Of a stretch of DNA of 16,447 nucleotides, positions 1-6,436 are shown one piece after another. The DNA is from an uncultured Eubacteriales bacterium. Lineage in GTDB: Bacteria > Bacillota > Clostridia > Lachnospirales > Lachnospiraceae. The stretch spans positions 1-16,447 of the forward strand of contig USSL01000018.1 of NCBI GenBank assembly GCA_900557175.1, given 5' to 3'. Numbering within the stretch: position 1 is the stretch's first letter; the number at the start of each line of letters is the position of its first letter. Under the pieces are notes generated by a model. The model searched no databases, was not told where the DNA came from, and worked only from the letters and a program-made list of their open reading frames with translations. Position numbers and translations under genes: made by a program.

Positions 1-572
1 CAAAGTATGACAATCTGCGCAGCCAGAATGAAGATTTAATCGGATGGGTTGCCGTGGATGGCACAACGTTAAGCTATCCTGTCATGTATACGCCGGATGA
101 CGGCGAATATTATCTTCATCGGAATTTTAAAAAAGAATATGAATACAGCGGACTGCCGTTTGTAGATGAGCGCTGTCAGATTAAGCCGGCAAGTAAAAAT
201 GTGATTATCTACGGTCACAACATGCAAAGTAAGACGATGTTTAGTACACTTTTAAAATATGAGGATAAGTCGTATTTTGAAAAATATCCAATCATAAGAT
301 TTGATACAATTTACGAGGAGGGCGAGTATCAGGTTGCCTTTGTCATGCATGCCAAGGCATACATGGAGGGCGAGGAAGGCTATCGCTACTATGATTTTAT
401 TGAGCCGGCAAGTGAGGAAGAATTTAATGATCACATCGCCCATTTTAAAGAGCTGTCTCTTTATGACACGGGTGTGGAGGTTTCCTACGATGACAGTTTT
501 ATTATGTTGTCTACGTGCGAATACTCCCAGACGAATGGCCGTATGGTTGTTGTCGCAAAACGTATTAAATAA
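1..572 (+). CDS. srtB: Class B sortase, 5'-truncated by window edge
   Basis: Cysteine transpeptidase that anchors surface proteins or pilins to the cell wall on the outer face of the membrane. The reading frame is open from base 3, so the membrane anchor and the start lie outside the window; the GTG at 54 is internal. Visible family features are the early IGWVAVDGT stretch followed by YPVM, the catalytic His in IIYGHNM, the catalytic Cys in LSTCEY and the catalytic Arg in GRMVVVAKR near the C-terminus. Spacing and order fit sortase B rather than sortase A, which has TLxTC. No sorting-signal substrate is seen in the window. The gene ends 148 bp before ackA with no obvious hairpin terminator. 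The class is confident; the substrate is unknown. Confidence 0.9.
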   Translation, partial: KYDNLRSQNEDLIGWVAVDGTTLSYPVMYTPDDGEYYLHRNFKKEYEYSGLPFVDERCQIKPASKNVIIYGHNMQSKTMFSTLLKYEDKSYFEKYPIIRFDTIYEEGEYQVAFVMHAKAYMEGEEGYRYYDFIEPASEEEFNDHIAHFKELSLYDTGVEVSYDDSFIMLSTCEYSQTNGRMVVVAKRIK

Positions 573-607
573 AGTACAAAAATAGGGTGGCGCAAAAAAT
601 GCTTCTA

Positions 608-616
608 TGATACAAT
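608..616 (+). promoter_or_regulatory. Candidate extended -10 promoter for ackA
   Basis: TGATACAAT has the TG dinucleotide one base before a 5/6 match to TATAAT, an extended -10 element. The hexamer 17 bp upstream (588-593) is a poor -35 match, as often tolerated with an extended -10. It would give a leader of about 100 nt before ackA. Confidence 0.4.
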
Positions 617-720
617 ACGAGTACAGACTTTGGTGAGATTTTACAATATTGTTATTTATTTCACAGATTATTTTGTCGAAAAAGACAAAGTATCCAATCA
701 TAAGGAGGTATTTTTTAGTC

Positions 721-1923
721 ATGAACATTCTTGTAATTAACTGCGGCAGTTCATCTTTAAAGTTTCAGCTTATTAACTCCGATACGGAGGCAGTGCTGGC
801 AAAGGGACTTTGTGAAAGAATTGGCATTGAGGGCAGCAGAATCGTTTATAAGCCGGCCGGCAAAGAAAAGGTTGAGATTCAGTCACCGATGCCGACGCAC
901 ACAAATGCCATAAGTCTTGTGCTTTCATGTCTTACAGATGAAAAGAGCGGTGTCATCCGTTCACTTGAAGAAATCGGTGCAGTCGGTCACAGAGCAATCC
1001 AAGGGGGGGAACGTTTCTCGAAGGCTACATTGATTGATGATGATGTGATTCAGGCAATTGAAGAAACAACAGAGCTGGCACCTTTGCATATTCCGGCAAA
1101 TTTAATTGGTATCCGCGTATGCCAGGAATTGATGCCGGGCGTTCCGATGGTTGCTGTATTTGATACGGCTTTTCATCAGACAATGCCGGAAAAAGCATTT
1201 TTATACGGTATTCCTTACCGCTATTATACGGATTACAAAGTAAGAAGATATGGCTTCCATGGAACAAGCCACAGCTATGTTTCTAAAAAGACTGCTGAAA
1301 TTTTAGGAAGACCGCTGGAATCTTTAAAAACAATTGTCTGCCATCTGGGCAACGGTGCAAGTATATGTGCGGTGGACGGCGGAAAGTCCGTCGATACAAG
1401 CATGGGCTTTACACCGGTTTCCGGTCTTGTTATGGGAACACGCTGTGGTGATGTTGATCCTGAAATCATTGAGTTTATTGCCAATAAGGAGGGCGGCACA
1501 TCTCACGATGTGATGAATGTCCTCAATAAAAAATCAGGTATGTACGGCCTGACGGACGGTCTTGTGGATTTCAGAGATATTCGTGCGGGCGCGGCTGCCG
1601 GCGATGAAAAGTGCATCCGTGCGCTTGATGTTTTCCATTATAATATTGTGACAAAGGTCGGCGCTTATGCTGCAGCAATGAACGGTGTCGATGCTATTGC
1701 TTTTACAGCCGGGATTGGCGAACATGCGCCTGTCACAAGAAAAGCTGTCTGCGACAGCCTCACTTATTTAGGTGTGAAGCTGGACGATGCCAAAAACGAA
1801 GCAAATGAGGAAGATTCCGTCATTTCAGCACCGGATTCAAAGGTCAAAGTGCTTGTCATTCCGACAAATGAGGAGCTTATGATTGCCAGAGAGACGGCAG
1901 AACTCGTAGAAAGCTTATCATAA
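721..1923 (+). CDS. ackA: Acetate kinase
   Basis: Interconverts acetyl phosphate plus ADP and acetate plus ATP, the substrate-level phosphorylation step of acetate fermentation in the cytoplasm. The product is 400 residues, the usual AckA length. The N-terminal MNILVINCGSSSLKFQL is the first ASKHA signature with the conserved Asn and Ser residues. GHRAIQGG, VFDTAFHQTMP, RRYGFHGTSHSYV (active-site His), CHLGNGASI, FTAGIGEH and the terminal TNEELMIARE follow in the family order. The start at 721 is chosen from the AAGGAGGT at 702-709 and the conserved N-terminus; a longer in-frame opening from 649 is not supported. The partner phosphotransacetylase gene (pta) is not next to it in this window. 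It converges on the GIY-YIG gene. Confidence 0.97.
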   Translation: MNILVINCGSSSLKFQLINSDTEAVLAKGLCERIGIEGSRIVYKPAGKEKVEIQSPMPTHTNAISLVLSCLTDEKSGVIRSLEEIGAVGHRAIQGGERFSKATLIDDDVIQAIEETTELAPLHIPANLIGIRVCQELMPGVPMVAVFDTAFHQTMPEKAFLYGIPYRYYTDYKVRRYGFHGTSHSYVSKKTAEILGRPLESLKTIVCHLGNGASICAVDGGKSVDTSMGFTPVSGLVMGTRCGDVDPEIIEFIANKEGGTSHDVMNVLNKKSGMYGLTDGLVDFRDIRAGAAAGDEKCIRALDVFHYNIVTKVGAYAAAMNGVDAIAFTAGIGEHAPVTRKAVCDSLTYLGVKLDDAKNEANEEDSVISAPDSKVKVLVIPTNEELMIARETAELVESLS

Positions 1924-1965
1924 AAACATTTATTACAAAAACCTTACTCCAAAAAGTATAATCAT

Positions 1966-2001
1966 AAGGCCGCTCTGAAGCTATTGTTTCAGGGCGGCCT
2001 T
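1966..2001. terminator. Hairpin between convergent ackA and GIY-YIG genes
   Basis: A 14-bp stem (AAGGCCGCTCTGAA with TTCAGGGCGGCCTT, one G-T pair) encloses an 8-nt loop. It lies between two convergent stops and includes the stop codon of the minus-strand gene. U-tracts on both sides are short, so it is a plausible but non-canonical bidirectional terminator. Confidence 0.55.
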
Positions 2002-2265
2002 TATAAGTTCAAGTGTTCTTGCGCCATGTTCGGCAATGAGCGCTTCTTTTTTTGATTTTGAGAGCTGTTTTAGAAAATATTCCCGGCGCATGGCTTCTTT
2101 TTTATCTTCAAAGCATTCAAGATAAACTAAAGCGACAGGAAAGCGGGCGCGGGTATATTTGGCGCCGCGGCCGTGATTGTGTGCTAAAAGCCGTCGGGCA
2201 ATATCGTTTGTCCATCCGGTGTAGAGCGTATTGTCCGCGCAGCGGACGATATATGTATAATTCAT
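1981..2265 (-). CDS. GIY-YIG nuclease family protein (UPF0213/YhbQ-YazA type)
   Basis: Small single-domain protein of 94 residues with a GIY-YIG endonuclease fold. The N-terminal MNYTYIVRCADNTLYTGWTN carries the two-part signature as YIV followed by YTG, with ARRLLAHNHGRGAKYTRAR holding the conserved Arg and the usual GKGAKYT-like motif. A conserved Glu lies in KKEAMRREYFLKQLSK. The start at 2265 fits the family N-terminus and an AGGTGA upstream; the frame stays open to 2319 but the added residues have no ribosome binding site. The cellular role of this family is poorly defined; a DNA repair role is often suggested. It has its own promoter at 2339-2367 and so is probably monocistronic. Confidence 0.9.
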   Translation of the reverse strand: MNYTYIVRCADNTLYTGWTNDIARRLLAHNHGRGAKYTRARFPVALVYLECFEDKKEAMRREYFLKQLSKSKKEALIAEHGARTLELIKAALKQ

Positions 2266-2293
2266 GGAAGTCACCTGCTTTAAAATAATGTAT

Positions 2294-2334
2294 GTCTGCC
2301 ATATGAAGCTGTCTGTCATATGCGTCTGTCATTG
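2294..2334 (-). repeat. Three direct repeats in the leader of the GIY-YIG gene
   Basis: On the minus strand, CATATGACAGAC-like units occur three times: 2334-2324 (CAATGACAGAC), 2322-2311 (exact) and 2305-2294 (CATATGGCAGAC). Their spacing is 13 and 17 bp. They begin at the predicted transcription start and end before the ribosome binding site, a location suited to an operator. Function unknown. Confidence 0.5.
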
Positions 2335-2338
2335 ACTT

Positions 2339-2367
2339 ATTATATAACGGAAGGGCTGACAGGTCAA
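2339..2367 (-). promoter_or_regulatory. Sigma-A-type promoter for the GIY-YIG gene
   Basis: On the minus strand TTGACC (2367-2362), a 17-bp spacer and a perfect TATAAT (2344-2339) form a near-consensus housekeeping promoter. The predicted start near 2332 gives a leader of about 67 nt. Confidence 0.75.
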
Positions 2368-2538
2368 AATATTTTAAGATGCCGTCCGAATATGTATCAC
2401 GGGCATAATGCGTTTTTAAAACGCTTTGCAAGTGCGCCGTGTGCGGCCGGGGAGAGTGTTTTCCGGCCGCGGCGCTTTATGATAAAGCAGCCGATAAAAT
2501 GTGTTATTTAACAGACGCGCCGAAGCTGGGCTGTTGTG
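2368..2538. other. Non-coding stretch with two unexplained dyads
   Basis: This is the main part of the 372-bp gap between the GIY-YIG gene and spoIIQ. It holds a near-perfect palindrome GCGTTTT-T-AAAACGC at 2410-2424 and a GC-rich hairpin at 2443-2470 (arms GCGGCCGG and CCGGCCGC). Neither has a U-tract on either strand, so they are not ordinary terminators. A 63-codon plus-strand opening here lacks a convincing ribosome binding site and is not called. Confidence 0.4.
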
Positions 2539-2570
2539 AAAAAACGGTTGCATATTTTTCAATATGTAAC
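2539..2570 (-). terminator. Rho-independent terminator after spoIIQ
   Basis: On the minus strand a 9-bp stem (GTTACATAT with ATATGCAAC, one G-U pair) and 6-nt loop is followed after two bases by TTTTTT (2544-2539). It lies about 70 bp past the spoIIQ stop. An outer pairing of GTGAAAA (2536-2542) with TTTTCAC (2578-2584) could extend the structure. Confidence 0.6.
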
Positions 2571-2637
2571 GCTTAACTTTTCACCGGCTACTATATCATA
2601 TGATTTTCAATTCAAAGTGTGCTTTACATGAGAAAAT

Positions 2638-3429
2638 TTATTCAAGGTAATTTTCGGGATTCATCGGCAGTTCTTCGTGCGTTATTTTAAAGAAAAGATG
2701 ACTGCCTTCCTTTGAAAAATATCTTGACGGCTCTGAGACGGCGGCAAGCTGCTGTCCTGCCGAAATAGTCTGACCTTCGGTGACAGTCACATCCTTGAGC
2801 TGACCGTAAACTGCTTTATAATCATTGCCCATGGCAACGAGAACACAGGTGCCGTATTCATCGCTTGTATAAATAGATTCGACAACGCCGCTGCAGGCGC
2901 AGTTTACTGGTGTATTGACTTCGGCGGCAATCATTAAGCCGTCGCTGCATTTGTACTGATCGAGTGTTTTAAAATAAGTTGTCGTATCCATACTGTATTT
3001 CATAAGAATATTTCCCTGAACGGGCCAGCTCATTTTTGAAGAACCGTCATAGGCAGGCGCAGCAGGCGCGTTTGCAGCAATCTCGCCGCTTTCGGCCGCT
3101 GTTTCACCGGTTTCGCTCTGTGCTTTTGATTCTTCAATCTGAGTAATAATATTTTGAATTTCATCGGCATTATAGCCTTCAGTATAGTCCAGTGCGCTGT
3201 CAGTGCCCAAGGCATTATTGCTGGCAGCTGCGTCTGCCTCGTCTGTTTTTGTGCTTTCGACCTGAGTTTGTTCGTCGGAAAAGCCGGCGGCATTTTGAGC
3301 CACCTGATTTGTATCTTCATTTGTATCGGTGCTTACAACAGCAATGACTGCGGCCAGTGCAATGACACAGACGGCAGCAAGGACATAAAATCCATTTTTT
3401 TGAAAAAATTCTGTAAATCTTTGTTTCAA
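2638..3429 (-). CDS. spoIIQ: SpoIIQ-like M23 (LytM) domain protein, catalytically degenerate
   Basis: Forespore membrane protein that, in spore formers, joins mother-cell SpoIIIAH across the intermembrane space during engulfment. The 263 residues comprise a single membrane segment (about 12-33), a long acidic Ala/Glu/Thr-rich linker and a C-terminal LytM/M23 domain from SWPVQGN (about 134) to the end. All three LytM zinc ligands look replaced: HxxxD aligns with SDGLM (Ser162, Met166) and HLH aligns with HLF (Phe246). The mid-domain VYGH is VYGQ. This should be a structural pseudo-enzyme; B. subtilis SpoIIQ is also degenerate, while C. difficile keeps the site. The TTG start at 3429 is chosen because AGAGGTGAT sits just upstream; a GTG at 3438 has none. 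SpoIIQ identity rests on domain plan and position after spoIID. Confidence 0.8.
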   Translation of the reverse strand: MKQRFTEFFQKNGFYVLAAVCVIALAAVIAVVSTDTNEDTNQVAQNAAGFSDEQTQVESTKTDEADAAASNNALGTDSALDYTEGYNADEIQNIITQIEESKAQSETGETAAESGEIAANAPAAPAYDGSSKMSWPVQGNILMKYSMDTTTYFKTLDQYKCSDGLMIAAEVNTPVNCACSGVVESIYTSDEYGTCVLVAMGNDYKAVYGQLKDVTVTEGQTISAGQQLAAVSEPSRYFSKEGSHLFFKITHEELPMNPENYLE

Positions 3430-3448
3430 CTTTATCACCTCTGACCAT

Positions 3449-3477
3449 AGTGTGGACAGATTCCATCCGGTTTATAC
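3449..3477 (-). promoter_or_regulatory. Candidate sigma-F/G-type promoter for spoIIQ
   Basis: On the minus strand GTATA (3477-3473), a 15-bp spacer and GTCCACACT (3457-3449) match the sigma-F pattern GYWTA-N15-GGNNANANT except for one G. Known spoIIQ genes are forespore-expressed under sigma-F. The start of transcription would fall near 3442, leaving a very short leader that begins at the ribosome binding site. Confidence 0.4.
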
Positions 3478-3531
3478 AAAAAAATCCCAAAATATTTAAG
3501 AAGATTTATTCGCAGGCGATGCCGGGAGGAC

Positions 3532-4455
3532 TTATTCAACGATAGTGCCTGGGTAATAAAAGGCGAGAAGCTCTTTATAGGTTTTTCCTTCGCGTGCCAT
3601 TGTATCGGCACCGTACTGGCTGAAACCGACACCGTGCCCCTCTCCGGTTGTTGTCATTGTCACATTGCCGCCGCTTATTTTCAGTGTAAAAGCCGCGGAG
3701 GGTAAATTAAAAAGATAGCGGAAGTCATCGCCGCTAATTGACAGGTTTCCGGCCTGTACAGTATGGACATAACCGACATCATCGGTTTCGATGATTTGAA
3801 CCGTATCGGCAAGGCTGTCCGGCGTTGCAAAGAAATTTCTGTCATAAGAAAGCATACGAGTGATGAAATCTTCGCAGGTTATCGTCTGCACTGACAGGGC
3901 GTCAGGGCAGGCGGCATCGGCGGGGGAGTCAACACTTATAAGATAGGGCAGATCACTGCCGAAAACATTTTTTGCAGCGCGGGTTTTACCGGTGCCGCAT
4001 TTAAAAAAAGGCGCCAGCACCGGTGAGCCTTCGTAGGTGATGATTTCACCGGGGACGGCAATGACAGCCTCTTTATATTTGCTGAAAACGGTATTGAAAT
4101 CTGAGCCGAAGCGGCTTTTTAGGGCGGAGGGGCTCATATAGGGCTGATTTAATTCATCGGCGCTGACGGACTTCCGGCCGCCCAAAATACCGGTGATATT
4201 CGTCCGGGCAATGACAGCCATCGCCTTGAGCGTTTCGGGATGGCAGGCGGCATCGGCCGAAGCGGCAACAACGCCGACAAGATATTCGTCTAAATCCATG
4301 CATGAGACGAGACTGCCCCGGCTGATGTAAATATCGATACCTGAATTAAAGACATCCGGTGAAGATGTCTGACGGACATCGGGAAGAAGTGTGCAAAGCG
4401 CCGGAAGGGCAAAGAGACTGCACACAAAAACAAAGGGAACAAGCTTATGTTTCAC
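3532..4455 (-). CDS. spoIID: SpoIID-like protein lacking the catalytic glutamate
   Basis: SpoIID is the mother-cell membrane lytic transglycosylase of the DMP engulfment complex. This product is 307 residues: an N-terminal membrane/signal segment (about 4-24), then the SpoIID domain. Family landmarks are DEYLVGVVAA (about 56-65), ETLKAMAVIARTN, a Cys/Thr/Gly-rich FFKCGTGKTR with following VFGSDLPYLISVDSP, and the C-terminal GHGVGFSQYGA and FYYPGT. In active SpoIID the sequence after GVVA contains an invariant catalytic Glu (xEMP); here it reads AASADA with Ser66 at that place. The GTG start at 4455 has GGGGTGG four bases upstream. It precedes spoIIQ by about 100 bp, the usual Clostridia order. 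A sigma-E-like promoter lies upstream. Fold assignment is confident, loss of activity is inferred. Confidence 0.92.
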   Translation of the reverse strand: MKHKLVPFVFVCSLFALPALCTLLPDVRQTSSPDVFNSGIDIYISRGSLVSCMDLDEYLVGVVAASADAACHPETLKAMAVIARTNITGILGGRKSVSADELNQPYMSPSALKSRFGSDFNTVFSKYKEAVIAVPGEIITYEGSPVLAPFFKCGTGKTRAAKNVFGSDLPYLISVDSPADAACPDALSVQTITCEDFITRMLSYDRNFFATPDSLADTVQIIETDDVGYVHTVQAGNLSISGDDFRYLFNLPSAAFTLKISGGNVTMTTTGEGHGVGFSQYGADTMAREGKTYKELLAFYYPGTIVE

Positions 4456-4487
4456 AAAACCACCCCGGCAGGCATTTTTATATTTTA

Positions 4488-4516
4488 TGGATATTTGGAG
4501 AATGGTATGCTATAAT
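4488..4516 (+). promoter_or_regulatory. Sigma-A-type extended -10 promoter for the radical SAM operon
   Basis: TGGATA (4488-4493, 4/6 to TTGACA), 17-bp spacer and a perfect TATAAT (4511-4516) preceded by TG at 4508-4509, so an extended -10. The leader to the start at 4626 would be about 100 nt. It overlaps the opposite-strand sporulation promoter of spoIID. Confidence 0.6.
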
Positions 4517-4532
4517 AAAAAAATGTTTATCA
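4502..4532 (-). promoter_or_regulatory. Candidate sigma-E promoter for spoIID
   Basis: On the minus strand CATACCAT (4509-4502) matches the sigma-E -10 CATACAnT at all but one position. TGATAAA (4532-4526), 16 bp upstream, carries the ATA core of the -35. Known spoIID genes are sigma-E-dependent in the mother cell. Confidence 0.45.
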
Positions 4533-4625
4533 TCTATGGCGCAGCGGACGAAAAATTATGGTCATATGCCCATGCGGAATGGGAAAGAGACGATAACAGC
4601 ATCAAATAATAATGGAGTTAAATTT

Positions 4626-6428
4626 ATGAAAATACTTTTAACGGCAGTGAATGCCAAGTATATTCACGCGAATCTGGCAGTTTATTCGCTGGCGGCAGCC
4701 GCGAAGTCAGTCGGTGCCGATATTCAGATTGCGGAATATACAATTAACCATCAAAAAGAAGATATTTTAAAGGGAATATACAAAGAGCGGGCCGATGTGG
4801 CGGCCTTTTCATGCTATATATGGAATATAGAATTTGTCCTTTCGATTGCAGCGCGCCTAAAGCAGGTAGCACCGCAGACAAAAATATGGCTCGGAGGACC
4901 GGAGGTATCCTACGATGCGGCCGATGTGCTGGCAAAACATCCGGAGATTGACGGCGTGATATGCGGCGAGGGTGAGGAAGCCTTTACAAAATTATGTGAG
5001 ATTTATGTAAACCTTGAAAAGGAAAAAAAGTGCGGTAAAGCATCCGGCGTCCGGATTGACAGAAAGGATGTTTACCAAACGGCGGCGGAAGCTTTTTCAC
5101 ACATCGCAGGCTTTACCTATAGAAACGGAGAAGGAAAGATTTGTGTGAATCCTATAACATCGCAGGCAGATATGGACAGTCTTCCGTTTGTTTATGATTA
5201 TCCGGCGCTTTTTGAAAATAAGATTATTTACTATGAGTCAAGCCGGGGCTGTCCGTTTTCATGCAGCTACTGCCTGTCCTCGATTGATAAGCGGGTGCGT
5301 TTTAAAAGCACGGCGCTTGTGTGTGCGGAGCTTCAGAAGCTTATAGATGCACGGGTGCCGCAGGTAAAGTTTGTAGACAGGACATTTAACTGCCGGCACG
5401 CGCATACGATGGAAATATGGCAGTATATCAAAGAACATGATAACGGTGTGACAAATTTTCATTTTGAGATTACGGCGGATTTACTTGGCGATGAAGAAAT
5501 TGCCCTGTTAAATACAATGCGTCCGGGGCTTGTCCAGCTTGAAATCGGCGTTCAGTCAACAAATCAGAAGACGCTTGAAGAAATACGGCGTGTGATGGAC
5601 TTTGGGCAGCTTTCGGATGTTGTGACAAAGATTGCCGCAGGTAAAAATGTGCATCAGCATCTTGATTTGATTGTGGGATTGCCTTTTGAAGATCTGGAAA
5701 GCTTTAGAAAGTCCTTTAATGATGTATATGCGCTGGCGCCCCAGCAGCTTCAGCTTGGATTTTTAAAAGTGCTTAAAGGCTCATGGATGCATGAAAATCA
5801 GGCGGTATATGATCTTGTGTATACAAAAGAGCCGCCCTATGAGGTGCTTTCGACAAAATGGCTCAGCTTTGATGATGTTTTATATTTAAAAGGCATTGAA
5901 GCTGTCGTGGAAGTTTTTTACAACAGCCGCCAGTTTGAAAAGACGCTGCCTTATCTTGAACGCTTTTTTGAGACGCCGTTTGATTTTTACGGTGCGCTGG
6001 CAGCGTATTACGAGAAGCATGGCCTGAATGAAATGAGTCATAAACGGCTGGCAAGGTATGAGCATCTTCTGTCATTTTCAAAAGAAATCGGAGCGGATGA
6101 GGGGCTTACAGCAGCACTTCTCATTTATGATTTATATGCGAGAGAAAATCTTAAAAGCCGTCCGGCGTGGGCGCCGTCCGACGAGAAAAAGGAAGCAGCA
6201 GCGGCATTTTTCAGTGACAGGGAAGCACTTATGGCGTATATGCCCCGGTCGGAGGGCATGAGCTACCGCCAAGTCCGCTATGAGACACATTTGGAATATT
6301 TTGAGTATGATATGGAGGCTGCATGGACGCGTGGTGAGGCAATCAGACAGGAATATAAAGTATTGTTTGATTATGGTCAGAGAGATGCGCTCACTTATGA
6401 AGCGGCGGCAATACATATACGGGAATAA
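4626..6428 (+). CDS. B12-binding-fold radical SAM protein with DUF4080-type C-terminus
   Basis: 600-residue cytoplasmic iron-sulfur enzyme of unknown substrate. An N-terminal cobalamin-binding-like Rossmann domain (about 1-130) contains KYIHANLAVYSL, AAFSCYIWN and LGGPEVSYDA, but no DxHxxG cobalamin-ligand motif is visible. The radical SAM core follows with CPFSCSYC (Cys209, Cys213, Cys216) binding the 4Fe-4S cluster, then FVDRTFNC, LVQLEIGVQS and LDLIVGLPFE. The remaining C-terminal part (about 420-600) matches what I know of DUF4080 proteins, common in Clostridia. The start at 4626 is chosen for the family-like MKILLTAVNAKYIH and a TGGAG upstream; the much longer open frame from 4359 runs through the spoIID promoter and is not coding. 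First gene of a plus-strand run, 8 bp before the exonuclease gene. Confidence 0.9.
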   Translation: MKILLTAVNAKYIHANLAVYSLAAAAKSVGADIQIAEYTINHQKEDILKGIYKERADVAAFSCYIWNIEFVLSIAARLKQVAPQTKIWLGGPEVSYDAADVLAKHPEIDGVICGEGEEAFTKLCEIYVNLEKEKKCGKASGVRIDRKDVYQTAAEAFSHIAGFTYRNGEGKICVNPITSQADMDSLPFVYDYPALFENKIIYYESSRGCPFSCSYCLSSIDKRVRFKSTALVCAELQKLIDARVPQVKFVDRTFNCRHAHTMEIWQYIKEHDNGVTNFHFEITADLLGDEEIALLNTMRPGLVQLEIGVQSTNQKTLEEIRRVMDFGQLSDVVTKIAAGKNVHQHLDLIVGLPFEDLESFRKSFNDVYALAPQQLQLGFLKVLKGSWMHENQAVYDLVYTKEPPYEVLSTKWLSFDDVLYLKGIEAVVEVFYNSRQFEKTLPYLERFFETPFDFYGALAAYYEKHGLNEMSHKRLARYEHLLSFSKEIGADEGLTAALLIYDLYARENLKSRPAWAPSDEKKEAAAAFFSDREALMAYMPRSEGMSYRQVRYETHLEYFEYDMEAAWTRGEAIRQEYKVLFDYGQRDALTYEAAAIHIRE

Positions 6429-6436
6429 GGAGAACT

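Noticed and set aside
285..704. 14-bp direct repeat TATCCAATCATAAG at 285-298 and 691-704
   Set aside because: One copy codes within the sortase, the other is joined to the ackA ribosome binding site; no flanking similarity, so chance is the simplest explanation.
252..728. 158-codon minus-strand open frame
   Set aside because: It is the shadow of the sortase gene plus the ackA leader, with no ribosome binding site and no recognisable domain.
2320..2511. 63-codon plus-strand open frame between the GIY-YIG gene and spoIIQ
   Set aside because: No ribosome binding site, low-complexity Arg/Pro-rich product and overlap with a clear minus-strand promoter.
4359..4625. 89-residue N-terminal extension of the radical SAM frame
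   Set aside because: It runs antisense to spoIID and through both promoters; the conserved N-terminus starts at 4626.
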